In this document: positions 20,449 to 28,211 of the stretch, piece by piece
Layout of the letters: every line of letters starts with the position of its first letter
Position numbering within the stretch: position 1 is the first letter of the stretch
Assembly: GCF_019236475.1 (NCBI RefSeq)
Contig: NZ_JAFAIX010000013.1
Span: forward strand, 124,001 to 188,000
DNA: 64,000 bases
Direction of reading: 5' to 3'
Source: Chitinophaga sp.
GTDB taxonomy: Bacteria; Bacteroidota; Bacteroidia; Chitinophagales; Chitinophagaceae
Translations under genes and position numbers: made by a program
Notes under the pieces: generated by a model
The model's database searches: none
What the model was told of the DNA's origin: nothing
The model's input: only the letters and a program-made list of their open reading frames with translations

Positions 20449-20907
20449 ATGTTGATAATAGAGCAAGATATTTTGCGATGTTTAACGAATTTTAATCTAT
20501 TCAATCCTGATGATTTCAGAAGGGATGTTGAGATATACAGCATCATGATGACGAATAATAAAATTTCTAACTATTTAAAAGAAGGGTGGAGAGAAAAACT
20601 ACTGGCGACTTTTTGTATCGTGTTTAATAGGAAAGTTGAATTTTTGAATTTGATAATAGATATGCTGTTTGCGGAAGTGGATGGAAAACAAATAAAAGGT
20701 TATATCCTGGCTGTACTAGTAATGAAAGATAAAGATGAATCCATTGAATTATTCACTCGCTATCTTAGGGAATATCAAGATATTTCAATGGAGAATAAAT
20801 GGATCTTTCAGGCCCTAGAGTGTCTAGAATACAGAAGAGCTGATATTAAATGGGCAGAAGGAGAGAATAAGATGAATAATTATTTGAAATTTTTACGAGC
20901 AAAATAG
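20449..20907 (+). CDS. candidate immunity protein for the ART toxin
   Basis: 152 residues from the ATG at 20449, one base after the toxin stop; a longer frame from 20401 would overlap the toxin and is rejected. The protein is helical, has no signal peptide and lacks any motif that I recognise ('DILRCLTNFNLFN' at the start, 'YLKFLRAK' at the end). Immunity is inferred only from its position directly behind a toxin tip, on the same strand, and from its cytoplasmic character. Confidence 0.6.
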   Translation: MLIIEQDILRCLTNFNLFNPDDFRRDVEIYSIMMTNNKISNYLKEGWREKLLATFCIVFNRKVEFLNLIIDMLFAEVDGKQIKGYILAVLVMKDKDESIELFTRYLREYQDISMENKWIFQALECLEYRRADIKWAEGENKMNNYLKFLRAK

Positions 20908-20986
20908 AAATAAAGGATATACAATTTCTATCGATAGTAAAAGATCAATATTAGATCGAAAAAGCAATTTTATCTATCATATTTTT

Positions 20987-21238
20987 CTAAAAGAACTCTT
21001 TAAACTTAGACTTGGTAAGCATTGTATTGATGATCCGGTGCAGTGCTTGCCTGTCTTCATCTTCCAGCTGCTGAATTAGACGCAGCTTCTCCGCGATAGA
21101 TTTATCTTCCACCCTCACGTCGCTGGGCACTTTACCTTCCAGGTGTATTAGTTCGTCAACGGTCATGCCGAACAGTTGTGCAATCTTTATTAACACCTGA
21201 AATAAAAGCTCTCTCCTAGTCATTTTTCCACCATACAT
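20987..21238 (-). pseudogene. truncated XRE-type regulator, C-terminal part
   Basis: 83 residues. 'IAQLFGMTVDELIHLEG' corresponds to the last helix of an XRE helix-turn-helix and 'EDRQALHRIINTML' to the helical tail of the 120-residue regulator at 18328-18690 ('KDALLRVIAAF'). The first four helices, including the recognition helix, are missing. It lies antisense right after the second immunity gene, in the same place as the full regulator after the first. It may be a decayed copy or a short protein that only dimerises. Confidence 0.6.
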
Positions 21239-21251
21239 ATTGTATAACTTT

Positions 21252-21276
21252 TAGTAATTATTACTATTTTTAGTAA
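21252..21276. promoter_or_regulatory. overlapping palindromes, operator-like
   Basis: A near-perfect palindrome (21252-21266; arms TAGTAAT and ATTACTA around one base) overlaps a second one (21261-21276; arms TTACTA and TAGTAA around four bases). They lie 14 bases upstream of the leftward XRE remnant, where an autoregulatory operator would be expected, and about 25 bases before the RHS-tip homology begins at 21301. Confidence 0.45.
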
Positions 21277-21300
21277 TGACTAGTTCTTTGAATTATTTAG

Positions 21301-21705
21301 GCTAAGCGCCCATGATTATTATCCGTTTGGCATGCTGATGCCTGGTCGTGGGGGGAGTCTCGATACCAGCGGGAACTGGACTGTATCACGTGGAGGCGCT
21401 ATCCCGGTAGATTTAACAGTAAATAGTCGAAGCGGCAATCAGCCATCGGAATACCTGGTGAGCAATTCGATTAGTTTTGAAGATGGGTTTGATACCGGCG
21501 TATCTGATGAATTTGACGCAAGGATAGTAGCTGCGGAAACTGGCAGCGGTGGAAGTAGCGGTACTGGTGGCAGCGCGACGAATGGAGGATATAGGTATGG
21601 GTTTAATGGCAAGGAGAATGATAATGAGGTCAAGGGGGAAGGCAATCAGCAGGATTATGGAATGAGGATTTATGATCCGAGATTAGGGCGATTTTTGAGC
21701 GTGGA
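21301..21705 (+). repeat. RHS core segment, long copy at the third tip
   Basis: Begins abruptly at 'gctaagcgcccatg', matching the full-length RHS gene from 16340, and continues through the Gly/Ser linker and 'YGFNGKENDNE' to 'SVDPL'. The copies differ at scattered, mostly third-codon positions, so this is an older duplication or an import from a relative, not a fresh copy. Confidence 0.85.
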
Positions 21706-22561
21706 TCCGTTGACGAAGAAATATGCCTTCTATACACCATATCAGTTTGCTGGTAATAAACCCATTAAATATATTGATCTGGATGGTGCTGAGGAGGCAC
21801 CCGCTGAAGAGGAGAGAGAAGCATTAGAATATAGAGAGCCAGAAATAGAAGAAATGCATCGTGGTTTGGTTCCTGAAACTGAACTTGAACGAGAGGCTAA
21901 AGCGAGGGCGTTCGAGGAGCTTAACAGGGATCCGAAAGGCTACATGATGAGGGCTTTTAGAGCTCTGGAAAGAATGGCTAAAGATGAGTATGATGTAAGG
22001 ATTGAGTCTGAAATCAGAGCTGGTAAATTAGATCCTCGTTTTGCTGCGCTTAGAAAAGCAATGTATCAAGGCCAGGCAAAGCAAGCTGCGCTTAAGAAAA
22101 TAACAGATGATTTATTATCCAGGGCAATTTCGATTCCGCAGGCTCAGGCTAAGAATGATGGTAATACAAGCCCCAAAAGCCGCCCACAAGCACAAATTAA
22201 TTCAAGACATAAATTAAATTCGCATCAAATTGCTACAAGCGGTAAAGTTGGTACTGGGAATACAACTTTAGCACCTTCACAGACCTTGAGTGAGGACTTG
22301 GCATCTTACAATAGTGGAAAGTTTGCTGTTATAGAAGGAGGAAATCTACTAATAAATGGAAATGTCTATGGAGTTAAAAATGAAGGAAAGACCCTTTATC
22401 CGATTAGTGGAAATGGTTTTATGGAAGTAACCCCAGGCCAGATAAGAGCAATCAAAATATTAAAAAACACGCCAGCACATGCGGTAGATCGTGCTTTGCA
22501 AGGTAATAAGGTAACACCTGCAGAAAGAGAATTTGCTGAAGATTTTATTAAAAAGTATTAA
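21332..22561 (+). CDS. displaced RHS tip with an unrecognised toxin domain
   Basis: 409 residues from the ATG at 21332; the RHS-matching frame is open back to the junction at 21301, so the frame is a 5'-truncated RHS gene. Residues 1-135 are RHS core ('MLMPGRGGSLDTSG', 'YDPRLGRFLSVDPL', 'FAGNKPIKYIDLDG'). A charged helical linker follows (about 150-270). The last ~85 residues ('FAVIEGGNLLINGNVYG', 'TLYPISGNGFMEVTPGQ', ending 'EFAEDFIKKY') form a compact domain that I cannot assign; by position it is the toxin. No signal peptide or promoter is evident. An immunity-type gene follows three bases later. Confidence 0.75.
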   Translation: MLMPGRGGSLDTSGNWTVSRGGAIPVDLTVNSRSGNQPSEYLVSNSISFEDGFDTGVSDEFDARIVAAETGSGGSSGTGGSATNGGYRYGFNGKENDNEVKGEGNQQDYGMRIYDPRLGRFLSVDPLTKKYAFYTPYQFAGNKPIKYIDLDGAEEAPAEEEREALEYREPEIEEMHRGLVPETELEREAKARAFEELNRDPKGYMMRAFRALERMAKDEYDVRIESEIRAGKLDPRFAALRKAMYQGQAKQAALKKITDDLLSRAISIPQAQAKNDGNTSPKSRPQAQINSRHKLNSHQIATSGKVGTGNTTLAPSQTLSEDLASYNSGKFAVIEGGNLLINGNVYGVKNEGKTLYPISGNGFMEVTPGQIRAIKILKNTPAHAVDRALQGNKVTPAEREFAEDFIKKY

Positions 22562-22564
22562 GAT

Positions 22565-23086
22565 ATGATTCATTTCATTTTGAATTTTAGAGATGGGGTT
22601 TCTGAAAGTAAAGTGATTAATGGCATTAAGAAAATTTTGAATTTAAAGGATTCCGAAATTGATAATGTAATGGGAGAAAGTTTAGAGCCCATAGTTTCGT
22701 ACGATATTTTAATTCGCATTCCTACCGAATTTATAATGGAATTAACTTTGATTTGTCCAGAATCCTTTTGTTTGGATAGAAAAGTATACAATGCTCTTGA
22801 CATAGCGTTGCCACTTTCGAAAGAGATATCTCAAGATATTGTTATTCATGACCAAAGTAAAGATCCATACCAATGGATCTTGGTGGAACCTAGTAAGAAA
22901 GTTTTTATTGTTGATGAATTGATCGACAATGATCAGGAAGATGGATTCTGGATTGATTGGTCGTCAAAATTTCAAGTATCGATTGATGAAGCGTTATCTG
23001 TGTTGCCTAATAAAGAATATGTAGAACAAGATCCTTCTTTGAGGCCAGTAGTGTACAATAAAAATATGAAATGGGGACGGAGATGA
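22565..23086 (+). CDS. candidate immunity protein for the third tip
   Basis: 173 residues, starting three bases after the toxin stop on the same strand. It is acidic, cytoplasmic in character, and shows no recognised domain ('HFILNFRDGVSESKVINGI' opening, 'EDGFWIDWSSKF' near residue 120). Its base composition is AT-rich compared with the metabolic genes further right, as is usual for imported immunity genes. The immunity role is inferred from context only. Confidence 0.55.
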   Translation: MIHFILNFRDGVSESKVINGIKKILNLKDSEIDNVMGESLEPIVSYDILIRIPTEFIMELTLICPESFCLDRKVYNALDIALPLSKEISQDIVIHDQSKDPYQWILVEPSKKVFIVDELIDNDQEDGFWIDWSSKFQVSIDEALSVLPNKEYVEQDPSLRPVVYNKNMKWGRR

Positions 23087-23448
23087 ATTGTATGACATTC
23101 ATTTAAAATATCTCTATAATTTTGGTAAGCATTGTATCGATAAAGCTCTAAATGCACCCGTTCCCATAAACATCGACTGGAAGTTTTTGCTAATATACTA
23201 ATGGCGGCTACAATGTATGATTAGGAGAATGATACTTACATCTACCCAATCCATTATATATACTATGTTAAAATTCTCCCTAACTGATCAAGTTGTTATA
23301 TCTCCCTAAATCTTCTACAACAGCTACTTATCCCTCTTATGGCCGAGATCGGCCTTAGCCCAGACCTCGCCACAAATGCACTTCTTAATCTATTTTGTCG
23401 GAACTTTATAGTGCAAATAGGTTCTATTCATCTAAAAAAATTAAGGCT
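23087..23448. other. scar with traces of XRE and RHS-tip sequence
   Basis: No gene is supported in these 362 bases. Three short matches occur in the order of a toxin module. 23122-23141 matches the 3' end of the truncated regulator near 21011 (19 of 20 bases). 23203-23233 resembles the RHS core around 'ggctaca' and 'aggagaatgata'. 23257-23279 resembles the end of the ART cassette and the start of its immunity gene (13 identical bases, then 'tatgtt'). I read this as a further cassette that has lost its interior. The rest must hold the promoter of the gene at 23449, which I could not identify. Confidence 0.45.
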
Positions 23449-23856
23449 ATGAAAAAGGTGATAGTATATTTATTAGCAGCTAGTATGGGTATGATGACAG
23501 TCGTTATGATACCAACAACAGCATCTGCCAGTCATCGTCATAAAATGAGTAAGGAAGAAAGAAAAGAAGAAAGGAGGGAACGTAAGCATAATCGTTATAT
23601 TTCCATGACTCCTATTGCGCCTCAAAACACAAATAATTACTCCATGCCTCCATGGCCTCAACCTGCACTCCCGGTAATGGAAGATTATATTCCTCACGAT
23701 GTACTTAGTACATTCGAAACTAAATATGGCGCTGCACTGTATGATGTTACTGCACTGAAACCTGTCAATGGAGTGGATCGTTATGCAGTACGCGTGATTA
23801 ATAACGGAGTTGCCGAAGAAGTTACTGTCGACGGTACAGGAGCTCCTGCCTTGTAA
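23449..23856 (+). CDS. small secreted basic protein, unknown function
   Basis: 135 residues from the ATG at 23449, which begins a good signal peptide ('MKKVIVYLLAASMG' ... 'ASAS'). The upstream extension from 23395 is rejected because it would bury the signal. After cleavage comes a very basic, His/Lys/Arg/Glu-rich stretch ('HRHKMSKEERKEERRERKH'), a Pro-rich linker, and a C-terminal ~50 residues ('FETKYGAALYDVTALK', 'YAVRVINNGVAEEVTVDG') that look like a small PepSY/BLIP-like alpha-beta unit. A periplasmic or surface role is likely; function is unknown. Confidence 0.65.
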   Translation: MKKVIVYLLAASMGMMTVVMIPTTASASHRHKMSKEERKEERRERKHNRYISMTPIAPQNTNNYSMPPWPQPALPVMEDYIPHDVLSTFETKYGAALYDVTALKPVNGVDRYAVRVINNGVAEEVTVDGTGAPAL

Positions 23857-23980
23857 ATATGATTCCCTTTATCCATGAATATTTTAGCCTTCAATAATCT
23901 AGGCTGGTATATCCTTTAATAGCCCTTTTGTGCTTTCGTAATTACTAGTTCAGGAGAACAAATGCCTACCCAAAAATAAA

Positions 23981-24007
23981 AAACCGGGCAAGTAACTTAC
24001 CCGGTTT
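23981..24007 (-). terminator. terminator at the end of the arginine operon
   Basis: Arms 23981-23993 and 23995-24007 pair with one mismatch. Reading on the minus strand the hairpin is followed by a T-rich run (TTTTTATTTTT), so it ends leftward transcription from argH, whose stop lies at 24056-24058. The rightward gene at 23449 may use it too. Confidence 0.8.
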
Positions 24008-24055
24008 CATCTTTATCGTCAACAAAGATTTGATCTTTATCTGCTGCAAAAGTAA

Positions 24056-25390
24056 TTAACTATTCAGCAATTTCTCCAAAGCTTTATCCACATTCTCAAA
24101 AGGGAATCCTTTCAGCACCAGTTCCATTTGACCAGCAATCTGTGCTGTGCACAGATTGCCAATGCTACCTGCATGCGTATGCTTCACTTCTTTTTCAGGA
24201 GAGAAAGTACCATGCTCAATATCCATTCCTACTTTCTTATACGCCTCACGGAAAGGCATACCCTGTAATACCAGGTTGTTCACCACTTCTACGCTAAACA
24301 GATACTGGTATTTCTCATCATCCAGGATATTCTCCTTAATGCGAATGTTTTCCAGCATCAGTTTACTCATATGAATACAATCTTTCAGTGCTTGGAAAGC
24401 AGGGAAAAGATTTTCTTTCAACAGTTGTAAATCGCGATGGTAGCCGGAAGGCAGATTAGTAATCATCATGGCAATTTCATTCGGCAATGCCTGCAATTTG
24501 TTACCATGACTACGAATCAGTTCCCATACATCCGGATTTTTTTTATGCGGCATGATACTAGAACCTGTAGTCAGTTCATCAGGGAAACTGATAAAACCAA
24601 AGTTCTGGTTCATAAACATAGTAGCATCCATGGCCATTTTAGCCAGGGTAGCACCAATACCTGCCAGGGCGAATGCTACGAGCTTTTCTGTTTTACCACG
24701 ACCCATCTGTGCGTACACTACATTGTAGTTAAGGGTATCAAAACCTAACAATGCGGTGGTCAACTCACGGTCAAGGGGGAACGAAGATCCATAACCTGCA
24801 GCAGAACCGAGTGGATTCTTATTCACTACCCGATATGCTCCCTGCAACATGGTCAGATCATCTACCAGGCTTTCTGCATAAGCGCCAAACCATAATCCGA
24901 AAGAGGATGGCATGGCTATCTGTAAATGCGTATAACCTGGTATCAGGTGGTTTTTATACTGCTCACTCTGCTGCTGCAACAGATCGAAGAGTGATTTTAC
25001 TTCTTCTACGATCAGTTGCAATTCATGACGCAGAAACAGTTTCAGGTCTACCAACACTTGGTCATTGCGGGAACGACCACTATGTATCTTCTTGCCCACT
25101 TCGCCCAAACGACGTGTCAGCAAGAGTTCTACTTGAGAGTGTATATCTTCAACATCTGCTTCCAGTACAAAGTTTCCTTCCTGGATTTCCTGATATATTT
25201 TACGCAGTTCTGCTTTCAATACTGTCAGTTCTTCTGCTTCCAGCAAACCGATAGATTCCAGCATGGTGATGTGGGCCATAGAACCCAGTACATCAAATGG
25301 CGCCAGGAAGGCATCCATCTCGCGGTCTTTACCTACGGTGAATTTCTCTACTGCTGCCAGTGATGTCTTATCTTTTTGCCACAATTTCAT
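24056..25390 (-). CDS. argH: argininosuccinate lyase
   Basis: 444 residues. It cleaves argininosuccinate to arginine and fumarate, the last step of arginine synthesis, in the cytoplasm. The fumarase/aspartase-superfamily signature 'GSSIMPHKKNPD' (catalytic Ser loop) is present, as are 'HSGRSRNDQV' and 'TAEE'-free helices typical of ArgH. The length is close to the usual 450-470. It is the last gene of a leftward operon, 13 bases after the argE-type gene, and is followed by the terminator at 23981-24007. Confidence 0.95.
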   Translation of the reverse strand: MKLWQKDKTSLAAVEKFTVGKDREMDAFLAPFDVLGSMAHITMLESIGLLEAEELTVLKAELRKIYQEIQEGNFVLEADVEDIHSQVELLLTRRLGEVGKKIHSGRSRNDQVLVDLKLFLRHELQLIVEEVKSLFDLLQQQSEQYKNHLIPGYTHLQIAMPSSFGLWFGAYAESLVDDLTMLQGAYRVVNKNPLGSAAGYGSSFPLDRELTTALLGFDTLNYNVVYAQMGRGKTEKLVAFALAGIGATLAKMAMDATMFMNQNFGFISFPDELTTGSSIMPHKKNPDVWELIRSHGNKLQALPNEIAMMITNLPSGYHRDLQLLKENLFPAFQALKDCIHMSKLMLENIRIKENILDDEKYQYLFSVEVVNNLVLQGMPFREAYKKVGMDIEHGTFSPEKEVKHTHAGSIGNLCTAQIAGQMELVLKGFPFENVDKALEKLLNS

Positions 25391-25403
25391 AATTCAGATA
25401 TTT

Positions 25404-26468
25404 CTAGTTAATGGCTTCCAGCAATTTTATATAACTGTCTATCCCGTCTTTTATTTCTGAGAGATATATGTACTCATCAGCGGTATGTGACCTCGCAGAA
25501 TCACCTGGTCCCATTTTCACACTGGTAGCAGGGATTAACGCCTGGTCAGATGTGGTGGGCGATCCATAACAGGTTTTACCTACTGCAATACCTGCCTGTA
25601 CAAACGGATGATCCATTGGTATGAAGGATGGTCGCATACGCATACTGCGTGGCTTTACATCGGATTTCACATTCGCCTGAATGATCTCCAACAACTCTTC
25701 CAGGGTGTACTGATCATTGGCGCGTACATCCACTACAAAGGTGCAATCTGCTGGTACTACGTTATGTGCTTTATTGGAAGTATTGATAACGGTTACACTC
25801 ATCTTCACTGGCCCCAATGTTGCGGATTCCTTAGGGAAACGAAAATCCTTAAACCACATTAGATCTGGCAATGCTTTATACAAGGCATTCTCTCCTTCCT
25901 CACGCGCAGCATGTCCTGCCTTACCTGTACTGGTGCAATCCAATACCATCAGGCCTTTTTCTGCTACGGCCAACTGTGTTTGCGTCGGTTCGCCGACAAT
26001 AGCAAATTCGATGGCTGGCAGTCTCTCGATAATACTTTCTATACCATTGCTACCGCTGATTTCTTCTTCTGCAGTGGCAGTGAGTATGATGTTGTATTTG
26101 AGATCTTCCCGATGATAAAAATGTAGGAAAGTAGCGATGAGACTCACTAAACAACCACCTGCATCATTACTACCCAAACCGAATAATTTACCATCCACTA
26201 CATCCGGACTAAATGGATCACGAGTGTACTGCGGATTTGGCTTCACCGTATCATGGTGAGAATTCAGCAGGATATTAGGTTTCGCCGGGTTAAAATGTTT
26301 ATTGTATGCCCAGATATTGTTTAGATGCCGTTCATGCGGTATCTCCATGGCAGTTAGAAAATCACTGATCAGCGTAGCTGTTCCGTCTTCCTCTCTGCTC
26401 AATGATGGTGTGGCAATCATCTGCTTCAGCAGTGCAACCGCCACATCATATAATTTTTCGTTCCACAT
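25404..26468 (-). CDS. argE: M20-family acyl-citrulline/acylornithine deacylase
   Basis: 354 residues from the ATG at 26468, two bases after the argB stop; a TTG three codons upstream would overlap argB and is less likely. Zinc-peptidase M20 motifs are visible: 'NSHHDTVKPN' (His/Asp), 'LGSNDAGG' (bridging Asp), 'TAEEEISG' (catalytic Glu), 'VGEPT', and the C-terminal 'SARSHTADEY' His. In Bacteroidota, carbamoylation occurs on acylated ornithine, so the expected substrate is N-acetyl- or N-succinyl-citrulline instead of acylornithine. The acyl group it prefers cannot be read directly. Confidence 0.88.
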   Translation of the reverse strand: MWNEKLYDVAVALLKQMIATPSLSREEDGTATLISDFLTAMEIPHERHLNNIWAYNKHFNPAKPNILLNSHHDTVKPNPQYTRDPFSPDVVDGKLFGLGSNDAGGCLVSLIATFLHFYHREDLKYNIILTATAEEEISGSNGIESIIERLPAIEFAIVGEPTQTQLAVAEKGLMVLDCTSTGKAGHAAREEGENALYKALPDLMWFKDFRFPKESATLGPVKMSVTVINTSNKAHNVVPADCTFVVDVRANDQYTLEELLEIIQANVKSDVKPRSMRMRPSFIPMDHPFVQAGIAVGKTCYGSPTTSDQALIPATSVKMGPGDSARSHTADEYIYLSEIKDGIDSYIKLLEAIN

Positions 26469-26470
26469 AG

Positions 26471-27259
26471 TTAGCAAATTAAGGTGCCCACTACCGTATC
26501 TGTTGTATTACTCAACACATCTTCGGCATGGCCAATCAGCACTTCCTTCACACCATTGTCTATTGCACCGAAAGCATTGGCCAGCTTAGGCAAAATGCCG
26601 TCCGACAATACTTTCTGCTCCATCAGTTGCTGATAAATTTCTTTGTTAATCAGATTGATTACTGCATTATCATCATTCGGATCACTCAATACGCCTTTCT
26701 TCTCAAAGCAATAAATCAGTCTGACATTATATTTCTTCGACAATGCAATAGCCAATGATGAGGCGATGGTATCTGCATTGGTGTTCAGGATCTGTCCTTT
26801 CCCATCATGTGTCAACGGCGCAAAAACGGGTGTCACACCGCCTTCTAGCAAGGAAATCAACGGCGCGGTATTTAAATCGGCCGTGTTGATATCACCTACA
26901 AATCCGTAATCGATCTCCTTCACCGGGCGCTTGGTAGCAGGGATAATATTGGCATCGGCCCCTGTTAAACCAATAGCGTTACAATGGCGGGATTGCAGTT
27001 GCGCTACTAATTGTTTATTAACGAGACCACCGTACACCATCGTAACTACGTCAATCGTATCTGCGTCGGTGATGCGGCGTCCGTCTACATATTTCGATTC
27101 AATTCCCAGCTTGTCCCCTATTCTGGTGGCCACTTTTCCGCCACCATGAATGAGTATCTTTTTAGCGGAAATTGCTGCAAACTTTCCGAGGAAAGATTGC
27201 AGCAATGCCGGGTTATCGATTACGTTTCCGCCTACTTTAATGATAAACAGGTCGATCAT
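26471..27259 (-). CDS. argB: N-acylglutamate kinase
   Basis: 262 residues of the amino-acid kinase fold. It phosphorylates N-acylglutamate. 'IKVGGNVIDN' (phosphate loop), 'LIHGGGKVAT' and 'GLTGADANII' match ArgB. The start overlaps the carbamoyltransferase stop by four bases (ATGA type) and the stop is two bases before argE, so translation is probably coupled. The length agrees with the short ArgB of Bacteroidota. The N-terminal helix linked to arginine feedback in some ArgB is absent, so inhibition by arginine may be weak or act elsewhere; this is inference. Confidence 0.93.
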   Translation of the reverse strand: MIDLFIIKVGGNVIDNPALLQSFLGKFAAISAKKILIHGGGKVATRIGDKLGIESKYVDGRRITDADTIDVVTMVYGGLVNKQLVAQLQSRHCNAIGLTGADANIIPATKRPVKEIDYGFVGDINTADLNTAPLISLLEGGVTPVFAPLTHDGKGQILNTNADTIASSLAIALSKKYNVRLIYCFEKKGVLSDPNDDNAVINLINKEIYQQLMEQKVLSDGILPKLANAFGAIDNGVKEVLIGHAEDVLSNTTDTVVGTLIC

Positions 27260-28209
27260 AATCCTTTTAATATTTCACTCAATACCGCCTGCGCAGCCCA
27301 TACACGGTTGCCTGCTTCTTCAATCACGATGGAGTTCGGTCCATCCAGCACTTCGTCTGCAATCACCACATTTCTTCTCACTGGCAGACAGTGCATTACC
27401 TTAGCGTTATTGGTATGTTTGAGTTTTTCATTTGTAACCATCCAGTTGCTGTCTGTGCAGGTGATTTTTCCGTAGTCTTTATAGGAAGACCAGTTCTTCA
27501 CGTAAACAAAATCAGCATCTTTCAGCGCTTCGTCTTGGTTGTACTCAATGCGAGCGCCATTGGTGAATTTCTCGTCCAGTTCATAACCTTCCGGATGTGT
27601 GATAACGAAGTCGGCCTCTCCCCATGCATTGATCCATTGCGCAAATGAGTTGGGAACTGCTTGTGGGAGTGCTTTTACATGCGGCGCCCAGGTCATTACC
27701 ACTTTCGGTTTGCGGGTTTCCTGCCATCTTTCCTTAATGGTGATCACATCGGTCAGACTCTGCAGGGGATGCAGGGTAGCGCTTTCCAGGCTTACCACTG
27801 GCACACCAGCATACTTGATGAACTGATTGATATATTTCTCTGTATAGTCTTCTTCTTTGTTTTTCAATCCAGGGAAAGTACGGATAGCGAGAATATCGAA
27901 ATATTGTCCCATTACCGCAGCGGCTTCTTTCACGTGTTCGGAAGTATTCCCGTTCATGATAACGCCGTCATTCATTTCGAGCTGCCACCCTTCTTTATCA
28001 ATATTGAAAACGATAGGTTCCATTCCCAACTGCTTCGCGGCTACCTGTGTACTCAGACGCGTACGCAAGCTAGGGTTCAGGAATATCATTCCCAATGTTT
28101 TATCCTTTCCTAATTCTCTATCCTTGAAGGGATTCTTTTTGTACTCCAGTGCAACCTCCACCAAACGCGGGACACTGGGAACATCGGCTGTTGAAATAAA
28201 CTGTTTCAT
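27256..28209 (-). CDS. argF': N-acylornithine (probably N-succinylornithine) carbamoyltransferase
   Basis: 317 residues. It transfers carbamoyl from carbamoyl phosphate to an N-acylated ornithine. The carbamoyl-phosphate site reads 'NPSLRTRLS' and the ornithine-side loop 'HCLPVRRNVVIADEV', which is the form in acetyl- and succinyl-ornithine enzymes rather than the ordinary OTC. Residue 90 is Ser in 'GNTSEHVKE'. Established work shows that Glu92 of the Xanthomonas acetyl enzyme corresponds to Pro90 of the Bacteroides fragilis succinyl enzyme, and that changing Glu to Ser, Pro, Ala or Val switches preference to succinyl. Ser here therefore favours succinylornithine (alignment by eye). Two bases separate it from argD upstream. 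Confidence 0.92.
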   Translation of the reverse strand: MKQFISTADVPSVPRLVEVALEYKKNPFKDRELGKDKTLGMIFLNPSLRTRLSTQVAAKQLGMEPIVFNIDKEGWQLEMNDGVIMNGNTSEHVKEAAAVMGQYFDILAIRTFPGLKNKEEDYTEKYINQFIKYAGVPVVSLESATLHPLQSLTDVITIKERWQETRKPKVVMTWAPHVKALPQAVPNSFAQWINAWGEADFVITHPEGYELDEKFTNGARIEYNQDEALKDADFVYVKNWSSYKDYGKITCTDSNWMVTNEKLKHTNNAKVMHCLPVRRNVVIADEVLDGPNSIVIEEAGNRVWAAQAVLSEILKGL

Positions 28210-28211
28210 TA

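Noticed and set aside
16340..21705. RHS repeats considered as an insertion sequence or transposon
   Set aside because: No transposase, terminal inverted repeats or target duplications were seen; the repeat is coding RHS core only.
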